A DNA stretch of 64,000 nucleotides from Burkholderiales bacterium. Its GTDB lineage: Bacteria; Pseudomonadota; Gammaproteobacteria; Burkholderiales; Burkholderiaceae_C. The translations under genes and the position numbers were made by a program. Of this stretch, positions 22,738-32,750 are shown piece after piece; position 1 is the first letter of the stretch, and the number at the start of each line of letters is the position of its first letter. Location of the stretch: NCBI GenBank assembly GCA_019510465.1, contig JAEKKH010000154.1, positions 1-64,000 of the forward strand, read 5' to 3'. The notes below the pieces were generated by a model. It had not been told where the DNA came from. It was given only the letters and a program-made list of their open reading frames with translations, and searched no databases.

Positions 22738-24033
22738 ATGACGACGCTCCAGCACCCCGCCCCCGCCACCTTCACCGCCGAACGGCTCCAGTCGCTGGCG
22801 CAGGCCCACGCCACGCCGCTGTGGGTCTACGACGCCGACACCATCCGCGCCCGCGTCGAGCGCCTGCGCATGTTCGACACGGTGCGCTTCGCGCAGAAGG
22901 CCTGCTCCAACACCCACGTGCTGCGGCTGCTGCGCGGGCTCGGCGTGCGGGTGGACGCCGTGTCGGCCGGCGAGATCGAGCGCGCGCTGCACGCGGGCTA
23001 CGACGCGGCCGACGAACACGCCGGCATCGTGTTCACGGCCGACGAGATCGACCGCGCGACGCTGGATCTCGTCGCGCGCCACGGCATTCCCGTCAACGCC
23101 GGCTCGGTCGACATGCTGGCCCAGCTGGGCCGCCACCTCGGCGAGCGCGCGAGCGGCCATCGCGTCTGGCTGCGCATCAACCCGGGCTTCGGCCACGGCC
23201 ACAGCCGCAAGACCAACACCGGCGGCGAGCACAGCAAGCACGGCATCTGGCCGTCCGACATTCCCGCCGCGCTCGAGGTGATCGCCCGCCACGGGCTGCG
23301 CCTCGTCGGCCTGCACATGCACATCGGCTCGGGCGTCGACTACGGCCACCTCGAGCGCGTGTGCGATGCGATGGTGACGCATGTGCGCGACGTCGTCGCG
23401 CGCGGGCACGACGTCACGGCGATCTCCGCCGGCGGCGGCCTGTCGATCCCGTACCGCGCCGGCGAGCCGGTGGTCGACACCGCGCACTACTTCAGCCTGT
23501 GGAACGACGCGCGTCACCGCCTCGCCGCGGAGCTGGGCCATCCGGTGAGCCTGGAGATCGAGCCGGGCCGCTTCCTCGTCGCCGAATCGGGCGCCCTCGT
23601 GGCCGAGGTGCGCGCCGTCAAGGACATGGGCACCAACCACTTCGTGCTGTGCGACGCCGGATTCAACGAGCTGGTTCGTCCGGCGATGTACGGCGGCTGG
23701 CATGCCATCAGCGTCCTGCCGCGCGCCAACGCCGCGGTGCGCGCCGATCTCGGCCAGGCCGCCGAGCGCCGTCCCACGGTCGTCGCGGGGCCGCTGTGCG
23801 AGTCCGGCGACGTGTTCACGCAGGACGCGGGCGGCGTGGTCGAGCCGCGCGCGCTCGCGCCGGCCGAGATCGGCGACCTGCTCGTCTTCCACGACACGGG
23901 CGCCTACGGCGCTTCCATGAGTTCCAACTACAACACGCGACCGCTGGCGGCCGAGGTGCTGGTCGACGGCGCGACGGCGCGCGTCATCCGGCGTCGCCAG
24001 ACGGTGGCGGAGCTCATCGCGCTCGAGGACTGA
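22738..24033 (+). CDS. lysA: Diaminopimelate decarboxylase
   Basis: TPLWVYDADTIRARV...VRFAQKACSN...GLHMHIGSG...CESGDVF...; start uncertain (22711, 22729 and 22738 all in frame). Confidence 0.93.
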   Translation: MTTLQHPAPATFTAERLQSLAQAHATPLWVYDADTIRARVERLRMFDTVRFAQKACSNTHVLRLLRGLGVRVDAVSAGEIERALHAGYDAADEHAGIVFTADEIDRATLDLVARHGIPVNAGSVDMLAQLGRHLGERASGHRVWLRINPGFGHGHSRKTNTGGEHSKHGIWPSDIPAALEVIARHGLRLVGLHMHIGSGVDYGHLERVCDAMVTHVRDVVARGHDVTAISAGGGLSIPYRAGEPVVDTAHYFSLWNDARHRLAAELGHPVSLEIEPGRFLVAESGALVAEVRAVKDMGTNHFVLCDAGFNELVRPAMYGGWHAISVLPRANAAVRADLGQAAERRPTVVAGPLCESGDVFTQDAGGVVEPRALAPAEIGDLLVFHDTGAYGASMSSNYNTRPLAAEVLVDGATARVIRRRQTVAELIALED

Positions 24034-24168
24034 GGCCGCTCCAGCGGCGCGCCGGGCCGCCGCGGAGTCCGGTGTCGAATGCCGCCCGAGGAAACGCCGC
24101 CCGCGGGCCGGGCCCCGACTTGTCAAATCGCCCGCGCGCCGCCGGTGGGAACGTGCGCTCCTCGGTCC

Positions 24169-24855
24169 TCACCCCAGGTGCTTCGCGAAATGGAACAGCG
24201 TGCGCTCCAGCGCCGTGGCCGCGGCGCCGGCGTTGTACGAGCCGCGCTGGTCGCAGTTGAAGCCGTGGTCGGCGGCGTACAGGTGCACCTCGACCTCGGG
24301 ATGCTTCCGCTCGAAGGCCTTCACGCTGTCGAGGCTGATGTGCTTGTCCAGCTCGCCGAAGTGCGACAGCGTCGGCACGGCCGGCTTGCGGTCGGGCTCC
24401 TTGCCCATCGTCATGCCGCCGCCGTAGTACGTCACGGCCGCGGCCAGGCCCTTGACCTGCTCCGCCGCGCGCCACGCCAGCAGCCCGCCCCAGCAATAGC
24501 CGACGACGCCCACGCGGCCCGACTCGCCGGCGCGTTCGACGGCGGCCTGGATGTCCTGCAGCACGCCCGGCGCCGGCAGCGCCTCGATGACGGCCTTGAG
24601 CGCGCTGCCGCGCTTCATGTCGTCCGGGCCGTAGCCCGTCTCCACGCCGCGCTCGGCACGCTCGAAGGTGGACGGCGCGATCGCCAGGTAGCCTGCGGAC
24701 GCGAAGCGGTCGGCCACGCCGCGGATGTGCGCGTTGACGCCGAAGATCTCCGGCAGCACCACGATCGCGCCGCGCGGCTTGGTGGCGGGCTCGCTGACGT
24801 AGGCCGGGCACTGGAAGCCGTCGGCGGCGGTGAGGGTGATGCGGGAAGACGCCAT
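24169..24855 (-). CDS. Dienelactone hydrolase family protein
   Basis: GAIVVLPEIFGVNAHIRGVADRFASAGYLAIAPS...VGVVGYCWGGLLAW. Confidence 0.93.
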   Translation of the reverse strand: MASSRITLTAADGFQCPAYVSEPATKPRGAIVVLPEIFGVNAHIRGVADRFASAGYLAIAPSTFERAERGVETGYGPDDMKRGSALKAVIEALPAPGVLQDIQAAVERAGESGRVGVVGYCWGGLLAWRAAEQVKGLAAAVTYYGGGMTMGKEPDRKPAVPTLSHFGELDKHISLDSVKAFERKHPEVEVHLYAADHGFNCDQRGSYNAGAAATALERTLFHFAKHLG

Positions 24856-25448
24856 GGGAACTCCTGGGTGTCGGACGGGGTTGCGGGAGCAGCAGTGAGC
24901 AGTGCGCTGCCGCCTTGTACATCGCGGCGGGAGACACGCTGCGGGGGACCGCACCCACCGGACGGCAAATCGCGCGCCTCGGCGGCGAGCGCAGCGGCGC
25001 CGCCATGACCCGCCGCCAAACTCGAATATTCAGGCGCTGGAAAGATTCCAGACAGTTTCATCCCGACTACCCGGTTCGGGGTATTGCGCAGGATTCCTTG
25101 AATGCCCGCCGGGGCGTTCCACCCAGTTCCACGAATATCTGCACCGGCAAGCGCGGGCACGCACCGAACGAGCGCATGGCACGCGTCCGCGCCTGCCGCC
25201 TGCGCCCGCGCGTGACGCGCGAAGCACCACTGTCGACATCCCGTCGTCGCCGCCTCGCGCCGTCCACCTGCGAGCAGGAGGGAGATGGCCGCCAAATCCC
25301 CGGTCGATTGGTATTCAAACAACGCCAGATACTCGCGGGAAAACGCGATGCGCGTTTCCGATGACTCCTCGCCGATGCGCCATCAAACCTATATTGCGTG
25401 ACCCCAGGCGCGGCCTGGCCCTTTCACTCGCAGATATTGGAGTTTCGA

Positions 25449-27134
25449 ATGATCCGACCGGAAGTCACACGGAATCCGCTGGCCACGTCGCTGGCGCTGG
25501 CCGCAGCGCTGGCGCTCGGGAACGCGGCGCACGCCGAGGGCACGCACACGAAGCACGTCCACGCCGCCATCAAGGGCGGCGAGGCGCAGATGGTGGGCAG
25601 TCCGGCCCCGACGCAGGTGATGAACCTCGACGTCGTGCTGCCCGTGCGCGACCGCCCGGGCCTGAAGGCGCTGGCGCAGGCGGTGTCCGATCCGGACAGC
25701 CCGATGTTCCACCACTACCTGACGCCGGCGCAGTTCACTGAGCGATTCGGCCCCACGCAGGCCGACTACGACACGGTGCTGCGCTACATGGAAGAGCGCG
25801 GCCTGCGGGTGACCGGCGGCTCGCGCGACGGCATGGAGTTGCAGGTGCGCGGCACCATCGACAAGGTCGAGGCCGCGTTCCATGTGACGATGCGCAACTA
25901 CAAGCACCCGAGCGAGAACCGCGTGTTCTTCTCGCCGGACCGCGAGCCGACCACCGACATGGCCGTCAAGCTGTGGCACGTCTCGGGCCTGGACAACTTC
26001 TCCGTCCCGCATCCGAAGGTCGTCAAGCGCAGCGACTACGCGGCGGCCAAGGGCATCTCGCTCGACGCGGTCGTCAGCCACGCCACCACCGGCTCGGGGC
26101 CGTCGGGCTCGTTCACGGGCAGCGACATGCGCGCCGCCTACTACGGCAACGGCGCGCTCACGGGCGCGGGCCAGCATGTCGCGCTGCTCGAGTACTACGG
26201 CACCGACCTGGCCGACCTCGACACCTACTACAAGAACATCGGCCAGACCAACCAGGTGCCGGTGACGCTGATCTCGGTGGACGGCACCAGCACCTCGTGC
26301 CTCGCGAAGAACAATTGCGACGACGGCGAGCAGGAGCTCGACATCACGCAGGCCCTCGGCATGGCGCCGGGCCTCGCCGGCCTGGAGATGTACGTGGGTT
26401 CGACCGACACGGCCATCATCAGCGCGATGACCACGCACAGCCCGCTGGCGCTGGCGATCGGCTGCTCGTGGGGCTGGACGCCGGCCGACGCGAGCACGCT
26501 CGACCCGTACTTCGAGAAGATGGCCGTGCAAGGCCAGACCTTCTTCGTCGCCTCGGGCGACAACTCGACGTGGAAGAAGAGCGGCGCGGCCGAGGCCTGG
26601 CCGGGCGACGACGCGCACATCATCTCGGTGGGCGGCACCGACCTCGTCACCGCGAGCGCCGGCGGTGCCTGGGCGTCCGAGACGGCCTGGGTCGATTCCG
26701 GCGGCGGCATCTCGCCCGACCGCGTCGCGATCCCGAGCTGGCAGCAGATCTCGGGCGTGATCACCACGGCCAACAAGGGCTCGACCACGCTGCGCAACGG
26801 CCCGGACGTCGCGGCCAACGCGAACTTCACGTTCTACACCTGCGACAACCAGACCACCTGCCAGGCCAACACCTACGGCGGCACCAGCTTCGCCGCCCCG
26901 ATGTGGGCCGGCCTGGTCGCGCTCGCCAACCAGCAGGCAGCGAGCACGGGCAAGGCGCCGGTGGGCTTCTTCAACCCGAAGATCTACGCGCAGAACGTGA
27001 CGTCCAGCTATTCGACGGGCTTCCATGACGTGACCAGCGGCACGTCCGGCAGCTACAAGGCGGGCACGAACTTCGACCTCGTGACCGGCTGGGGCAGCCC
27101 GAAGGCGGCGATCATCGATCAGCTGCTGAAGTAG
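25449..27134 (+). CDS. S53 family (sedolisin/kumamolisin-type) secreted peptidase with pro-domain
   Basis: Signal peptide; pro-kumamolisin domain; catalytic GEQELDITQALG and NTYGGTSFAAPMWAGL. Confidence 0.93.
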   Translation: MIRPEVTRNPLATSLALAAALALGNAAHAEGTHTKHVHAAIKGGEAQMVGSPAPTQVMNLDVVLPVRDRPGLKALAQAVSDPDSPMFHHYLTPAQFTERFGPTQADYDTVLRYMEERGLRVTGGSRDGMELQVRGTIDKVEAAFHVTMRNYKHPSENRVFFSPDREPTTDMAVKLWHVSGLDNFSVPHPKVVKRSDYAAAKGISLDAVVSHATTGSGPSGSFTGSDMRAAYYGNGALTGAGQHVALLEYYGTDLADLDTYYKNIGQTNQVPVTLISVDGTSTSCLAKNNCDDGEQELDITQALGMAPGLAGLEMYVGSTDTAIISAMTTHSPLALAIGCSWGWTPADASTLDPYFEKMAVQGQTFFVASGDNSTWKKSGAAEAWPGDDAHIISVGGTDLVTASAGGAWASETAWVDSGGGISPDRVAIPSWQQISGVITTANKGSTTLRNGPDVAANANFTFYTCDNQTTCQANTYGGTSFAAPMWAGLVALANQQAASTGKAPVGFFNPKIYAQNVTSSYSTGFHDVTSGTSGSYKAGTNFDLVTGWGSPKAAIIDQLLK

Positions 27135-27308
27135 CCGCCGCCCACGTCGTCCTGGACGGCGGAACGACGGGGCGACCCGGCGTCCCGCCGTCGCCGCTCG
27201 TGCCGCCGGGCAGGCGACGCGCCGGGGCATCTGCCCGCGCGGCGTCGCGCCGGCTCGAGTCGAGGTACGCTCGCGCTATCGACCAAGACGACCCCCGGAG
27301 CTCGACAA

Positions 27309-27896
27309 ATGCACATGGAAACCCCTCCCGCGCCCGCGACCAACGCCGACGCCCGCAGTTCCTTCCTGGAAGAGAAGGCGTTCAAGTCGCGCACGGTGCT
27401 CGTGTTCGGCGCGATCAACGACCAGACGGCCGCCGACACCGTGCGCCGGCTCATCGCGCTCGACGCGGCGTCGGACGCACCGATCGACATGCTGGTGTCC
27501 TCGCCCGGCGGCCATCTCGAGTCGGGCGACACGGTGCACGACGTCGTGCGCTTCATCAGCGCGCCGGTGCGCATGATCGGCACCGGCTGGGTAGGCAGCG
27601 CCGCCACGCACCTGTTCCTGGCCGTGCCCAAGGAGCGCCGCTTCTGCCTGCCGCAGACCCGTTTCCTGATCCACCAGCCCAGCGGCGGCGCGGGCGGCCA
27701 GGCCACCGACATCGCCATCGTGGCGCGCGAGATCATCAAGGCCCGCGAGCGCATCGCGCGCGTGATCGCCCGCGAGACGGGGCATCCGCTCGAGAAGGTG
27801 CAGATCGACATCGAGCGCGACAACTGGATGGGCCCGGAAGAGGCCATCGAGTACGGACTGATCTCGCGCATCATCGAGCGGCGCACGGACCTGTGA
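27309..27896 (+). CDS. ClpP-like ATP-dependent protease proteolytic subunit paralog
   Basis: MLVSSPGGHLESGDTVHDVV; Ser in GWVGSAATHLFLA; RFCLPQTRFLIHQPSGGAGGQATDI; IERDNWMGPEEAIEYGLI. Confidence 0.9.
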   Translation: MHMETPPAPATNADARSSFLEEKAFKSRTVLVFGAINDQTAADTVRRLIALDAASDAPIDMLVSSPGGHLESGDTVHDVVRFISAPVRMIGTGWVGSAATHLFLAVPKERRFCLPQTRFLIHQPSGGAGGQATDIAIVAREIIKARERIARVIARETGHPLEKVQIDIERDNWMGPEEAIEYGLISRIIERRTDL

Positions 27897-28110
27897 GCCC
27901 CACGGTCGCTTCCCCCCGGAGGGGAGGCTTCGCGCGCGCTCCCTGCCCCCGAGGGGCGAGCCGCGAGCGGCCCGGCGGAGCCGGATCCGCCGCTCCCTTG
28001 AACTGCTCTCCGCATGGGTGAGCGGCAGCGCCGGAGATCAGGGCATCCGGCCCCGGTGCGCCGCCTCTTGCGAGGGCGAGCGGGCAGGGCCGATGGCTGC
28101 ACCTGCAGGG

Positions 28111-28812
28111 TCAGTGGACGTCGAGCTGGTAGGTGGTCGACAGCACCGTGCTGTCGAAGCGCGCCCGCGCGACGATCGTGTGGGGGCCGGGCGCCAGCGG
28201 GGGCAGCATCGCGAACCAGCCGTCGGAGACGGCCTGCCTTGCGTCCTGCCGGGGCGACAGGCGCAGGCCCAGCGCGAAGCAGCCGCCGCTGGGTTGGCGG
28301 TAGGCGCCGAGTTCGTCCAGCGGCCGGCCGTCGATCACCAGCGACATGGCGTTGACATGCGTCAGGTTGGTGGCCGCGACGCGCGCCATCGCGGCGCAGT
28401 CCGGTTCGCGATTGCCCGAACGCTCCAGCACGCTCGCGACCGGCACGAACAGCGTCTTGCCGGCCGGCACCACGCATTGGCGCTCCACGGGCGCGGTGCC
28501 GTCGGAACTCGCGAGGAACCACACCTCGCCGGACTGCTTGGCGGCGCACAGCGCACCGGTGGCGTCCGAAACCGGGCTGCTGCCGCGGGGGAATGCGGCG
28601 ACCCACTGCAGGTAGGCCTGCGACCACTCGGACTGGGTGCGGTCGAACACGAGCTCGTCGGGATCGATCGCGGTGACGGGCTTGCCGGCCGGGGACGGCG
28701 GGGTGGCGGCTGGATCGGCGGCGCCGGCGGACAGCACCAGCATGGCGAGGACGGCGCAGGCCGTCGTGCGCAGGACGTCGGGCGTCCGCGCGAAGGGCAT
28801 TCGAAGGAACAT
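28111..28812 (-). CDS. Secreted hypothetical protein
   Basis: Signal peptide, then DPDELVFDRTQSEWSQAYLQWVAAFPRGSSPVSD...; intact from 28812. Confidence 0.6.
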   Translation of the reverse strand: MFLRMPFARTPDVLRTTACAVLAMLVLSAGAADPAATPPSPAGKPVTAIDPDELVFDRTQSEWSQAYLQWVAAFPRGSSPVSDATGALCAAKQSGEVWFLASSDGTAPVERQCVVPAGKTLFVPVASVLERSGNREPDCAAMARVAATNLTHVNAMSLVIDGRPLDELGAYRQPSGGCFALGLRLSPRQDARQAVSDGWFAMLPPLAPGPHTIVARARFDSTVLSTTYQLDVH

Positions 28813-28936
28813 GAACCGATTGTCCCGCGCGCCGCCTTCGCAGGCCTGGCGCGTGCAAAAAGGCACTGCGCGCCAACCGGTCGGCCGAGCGACGCAGGTT
28901 AAGCTGCGCGCACGACACGACAGGGGGAGAACAGAC

Positions 28937-29335
28937 ATGTCGACTTCGAACGACTGGAACCCGAAGAAGGACGCCTCGCGGCCGGCCGACGTCACCGAGA
29001 ACATCCACCGCGTCATCGCGTGGATCTACGGCGTCATCGGCGCGTTCATCCTGGTGTTCGTCGGCATCGGACAGCATCCGAACTGGGCCATGTTCGCCGG
29101 CTTCGCCGCGATCTTCGGCACGATCGTCGCGGTGCACGCCGCGCTCGCGGCGGGTGCGCGACGGCGCAGCGGCCTCGCGAAGGCCGGTTCGATGGTGGTC
29201 GGCGTCCTGATGCTGGCAGGCTTTCCGATCGGCACGATCGTCGGCGGGCTGCTGATCTACAACGCCGCGCAGAACTGGCCGCCGCGCCCTGTCGGCTCCG
29301 CCGAACCGGCCGGCGCCGACATGCGCCTGCTCTGA
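28937..29335 (+). CDS. Small membrane protein
   Basis: 132 aa, three to four predicted TM helices; preceded by a GGGGAG RBS. Confidence 0.65.
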   Translation: MSTSNDWNPKKDASRPADVTENIHRVIAWIYGVIGAFILVFVGIGQHPNWAMFAGFAAIFGTIVAVHAALAAGARRRSGLAKAGSMVVGVLMLAGFPIGTIVGGLLIYNAAQNWPPRPVGSAEPAGADMRLL

Positions 29336-29357
29336 ACGGCCCGGACGACGCCTCGAC

Positions 29358-30083
29358 ATGCCCCACTTCGCCGCCCGCCGCGCGGCCTTCACCCGCAAGG
29401 AGTGGGCGCTGATCGTCCTGGGCCTGGCCACGTGGGTGGCCATCATCGCGGTCGCCGTCTGGTTCGTGCACCAGATGACGCGCAGCCAGGCCGCGTGCGG
29501 CACGGCGCTCGAGGCCCGCAGCCTCAAGCTCGACGGCGCCGAGGCGGCGCGCAGTGCGATCTCGCGCCATTTCGAAGCGTCGTTCGCGCCCGGCGCGCGC
29601 GTGCTGGACGTCGGCTGCGGCAAGGGCCGCGATGTCGTCGCGCTGCTGGACATGGGCTTCGACGCCTGGGGCGTCGAGCCGAACGACGCGATGCGCGCCC
29701 GCGCGCTCGCACGCGACCCCCGCCTGCCCGGCCGCATCGCCGCCGCCGGCCTCCCGGGCCTCGGCCAGCCCTTCGGCGGCGGGTTCGACGCGGTCGTGTG
29801 CTGCGCCGTGCTGATGCACCTCGCGCCCGACGACCTGCCGGCGGCGCTCGAGGCACTGGCCGGGGTGTTGGAGCCGCGTGGCCGCCTGCTGCTGGCGCTG
29901 CCCGAGATGCTCGCCGACAGGCTGGTCGACGGCCACGACCCCGACGGCCGCGCATTCGCCAACCATGCGCCCGAGCGGGTCCAGGCGCTGCTCGCCGACG
30001 CCGGCCTGGCGCTCCTGCGCAGCGAGGAGATTCCGACGTCGTCGGCCGAAACGCGGTGGCGCGTGCTGCTGTTCGAGCGTTGA
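29358..30083 (+). CDS. Class I SAM-dependent methyltransferase with N-terminal TM segment
   Basis: N-terminal ALIVLGLATWVAIIAVAVWFVHQM; motif I ARVLDVGCGKGRDVVALL. Confidence 0.8.
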   Translation: MPHFAARRAAFTRKEWALIVLGLATWVAIIAVAVWFVHQMTRSQAACGTALEARSLKLDGAEAARSAISRHFEASFAPGARVLDVGCGKGRDVVALLDMGFDAWGVEPNDAMRARALARDPRLPGRIAAAGLPGLGQPFGGGFDAVVCCAVLMHLAPDDLPAALEALAGVLEPRGRLLLALPEMLADRLVDGHDPDGRAFANHAPERVQALLADAGLALLRSEEIPTSSAETRWRVLLFER

Positions 30084-30202
30084 TTGACGCGGGACCGGGC
30101 CTGTTGCCTGCAGGCAGGCGCCGCCGATGAGCGCCCGATCCGCGATCGCGGTGGAGGGCGGGTCCCGATCGGCCCGACCGCCCGACGTTCACTCGCGGGC
30201 CG

Positions 30203-31417
30203 TCAATCCCACCGCACGCGCCGCGAGAGCAAGGCGAGCGCGAACGCCGCCGCCGCCACGACGGACAGCCCCCAGGACAGGTTGGTCGCCTGCGCGACGG
30301 CGCCGATCAGGGGCGGCGCGACGAGAAACCCCAGCGAGCCCAGCGTCATCACCGCCGCCAGCGCGACGCCGCCCTCGCGCGCACCCGCCGCGTACACGCA
30401 GGGCGACACCGTGGCCACGCCGATGCCGAACAGGCCGAAGGCCACCAGCGCCGGCACGACGCCGCCGATCAGCAGCGCCGCCGCCAGGCTGACCCCCGCC
30501 AGCAGAGAGCCGGCGAACAGCAGCTTGCGCGCGCCCCAGCGCACGCGTGCGCGATCGCCGAACCAGCGCGTGACGAGCATGGCGCCCTGCAGGCTCGCGA
30601 TGCCCAGCGGCGCCGCCTGCTGCGAGGCGCCGGCGCGCTCGCGCAGGTACAGGGTCGACCAGTCCACCATCGAGCCCTCGGCGATCATGCCCAGGAAGGC
30701 CATCGCGCCGATCAGCAGCGCCGTCCCACGCGGCAGCGCGAACGAGCGGGTGCCGCCCTCGATCGGCTTCGCGTCCGCGACGAGGCCCGAGCGCGGCAGC
30801 AGCACCGCGGCCAGCACGCCGGCCGATGCGACGACGAAATGCAGCGGCAGGGAGGGGGTGACGCTGGTAATGCCCGACGCGAAGAATGCCCCGCACATGG
30901 TGCCGAGACTGAAGACGGCATGCAGCCGCGACATCACCGCCTCGCCGGTGGCCCGCTCCACCTCGACGCCCTGCGCGTTCATCGCGACGTCCAGCGTGCT
31001 GGCCACCACGCCGTACGCGCCCATCACGACACAGGCCGCGAGCCAGCTCGGCGCGATGCCGAGCGCCACCAGCCCGGCGGCCAGCAGCACGCCGGACAGC
31101 AGGCAGGCGCCGCGCGAGCCCAGCCTGTGCAGCGCGGCGGCCGTCACGGGAAACGAGAAGAGCGCGCCGAGCGCCGCGGACAGCATCATCACGCTGACCT
31201 GCGAGGTGCTCAGGCCGAGGTTGGCCTTGAGCGCGGGCAGCCGCGAGGTCCAGGTGCCGTAGCTGAAGCCGAGCGCGCCGAACAGCGAGGCGACGGCCAG
31301 CTGGCTGCGGCGGATGCTGCTCCTGTCGGGCACCGGCAGCGGGTCAGCGTCAGGACTCAACGGAGGAGCGTATGGGTCGGAGCGTGTCACAGGGGGTCGC
31401 AATGGCGGGCCCGCCAT
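30203..31417 (-). CDS. MFS transporter
   Basis: 12-TM pattern; SLFGALGFSYGTWTSRLPALKANLGLS. Confidence 0.88.
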   Translation of the reverse strand: MAGPPLRPPVTRSDPYAPPLSPDADPLPVPDRSSIRRSQLAVASLFGALGFSYGTWTSRLPALKANLGLSTSQVSVMMLSAALGALFSFPVTAAALHRLGSRGACLLSGVLLAAGLVALGIAPSWLAACVVMGAYGVVASTLDVAMNAQGVEVERATGEAVMSRLHAVFSLGTMCGAFFASGITSVTPSLPLHFVVASAGVLAAVLLPRSGLVADAKPIEGGTRSFALPRGTALLIGAMAFLGMIAEGSMVDWSTLYLRERAGASQQAAPLGIASLQGAMLVTRWFGDRARVRWGARKLLFAGSLLAGVSLAAALLIGGVVPALVAFGLFGIGVATVSPCVYAAGAREGGVALAAVMTLGSLGFLVAPPLIGAVAQATNLSWGLSVVAAAAFALALLSRRVRWD

Positions 31418-31528
31418 CGACGGTCGCGAGCCCGCACCGATTGTCGGCGAGGACGACGCCGCGGCGGCCCGGACGGGCCATGGATTTCGATCGGTGCGAC
31501 CGCGACGGATGCCCCCTTCCCGCAGGAT

Positions 31529-31852
31529 TCACGGCCCGGGCACGATGCCGGTGACCCGGGCGAGCGTGATCGCACTCTCCGGACAGGCGGTGACACACCG
31601 ACCGCAGCCATGACACCGGTCAGCCTGGACGGCCTCGGCCTGCAGGCCGCCGTGCACCCACCACTTGGCAGCGCCCAGCAGCGTCAGCCCCGGCAGCTCG
31701 GCGCGCTCGCGCCGGCGCACGACGAAGACGTCGAACGGACACTCGGCCGCACACGCGGCCTTGCCTTCGCAGCGGTTGGGATCGATGACGGGGCGCAGCA
31801 CGCCGGCCGGATGCCGGCAGTCCGGCGGCACGCCGGGGTCACTCGGAGACAT
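31529..31852 (-). CDS. 4Fe-4S ferredoxin family protein
   Basis: RCEGKAACAAECPFDVF and RCHGCGRCVTACPESAI. Confidence 0.85.
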   Translation of the reverse strand: MSPSDPGVPPDCRHPAGVLRPVIDPNRCEGKAACAAECPFDVFVVRRRERAELPGLTLLGAAKWWVHGGLQAEAVQADRCHGCGRCVTACPESAITLARVTGIVPGP

Positions 31853-32561
31853 CGTCCTCCCGCACCGCATCGGCCCCGTGGAAGAGGCGATCGTAGGCAA
31901 AGGCCGCATCGTTCAACTCGCGGCCGAATCGGGCGGCCACTGAGGGCGGGTTCAGCGCCTTGGCGAACGCGTGGCGGGACTCGTTGGACTGGTCGCCCTG
32001 CCAGATGGACAGCACGAGGCGATGGCGCTCCGGGCCGTGGCCGAACACGCCCTCGAGATCGAGCTCCTTCAGGACGTGCAGGATGATCCGGAAGACCTCG
32101 TCGACCTCGGGATCCCCTTGTTCCAGCGCCTCTTCGAATTCGTCGTCGTCGAGATCCGCGTCGTCGCTCCAGCGCCCCTCGACGTCGAGCTCGCGCACGA
32201 GCTCGTCCGAGCGCGGCAGCAGGCCGGCCCCGCACTCGTGCAGCGGCGAATCGCACGGGCTCCAGCGCAGCGACTGCCGCTGCAACGCCGGGTCGTCCGG
32301 CGTGCCGCCATTGTCGAGCGCGAACTGCCGCAGCTCGGCATGGCGGCCGGCCGGTCCGAAGTCGGCCACGGACTGCGCCACGCGCGCCTCCAGGCCGCTC
32401 TCGCTGAACGCCGTGACCATCAGATAGCTCGCAGAGTCGGTGGTGTAGACGCCGAAGCCGTAGAGTGGGTCCGCGCCATGTTCGGCGTGGAGCTTGCGCC
32501 AGGCGGCGCGCAGTTCGTCGCGCAGCGTGGAATGCAGCAGGGCGGAATCGAGGGCGGGCAT
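31839..32561 (-). CDS. DUF4303-like protein
   Basis: HAEHGADPLYGFGVYTTDSASYLMVTAFSESGL...; overlaps the ferredoxin start by 14 nt. Confidence 0.7.
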   Translation of the reverse strand: MPALDSALLHSTLRDELRAAWRKLHAEHGADPLYGFGVYTTDSASYLMVTAFSESGLEARVAQSVADFGPAGRHAELRQFALDNGGTPDDPALQRQSLRWSPCDSPLHECGAGLLPRSDELVRELDVEGRWSDDADLDDDEFEEALEQGDPEVDEVFRIILHVLKELDLEGVFGHGPERHRLVLSIWQGDQSNESRHAFAKALNPPSVAARFGRELNDAAFAYDRLFHGADAVREDDVSE

Positions 32562-32681
32562 CGCGGTGGACCGAGTGGATGACGCGTCCAGCTTAGCGCG
32601 CCGGCCCGTGCGCGCCCGGCGCATTCGCGGAGGTTTCGGCCTCGAAAGCGCCCGGACAGGCCAGGCAAGCCTCCAAAACAA

Positions 32682-32705
32682 AACGCACGCCGGGTGGCGT
32701 GCGTT
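32682..32705 (-). terminator. Rho-independent terminator of the 32751-32981 gene
   Basis: Perfect 10-bp stem AACGCACGCC-GGGT-GGCGTGCGTT; on the minus strand it is followed by TTTTGTTTT. Confidence 0.85.
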
Positions 32706-32750
32706 CGTGAAGCGTGTGGCGGAGCCCGACCGGCGCCCCGCCGTCAGGCA

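Noticed and set aside
27570-27620. Apparent catalytic Ser to Thr replacement in the ClpP-like protein (GSAATH)
   Set aside because: Gapless counting from the shared RFCLP motif aligns the Ser of GWVGSAA with the catalytic Ser of GQAASMG, so the nucleophile is retained.
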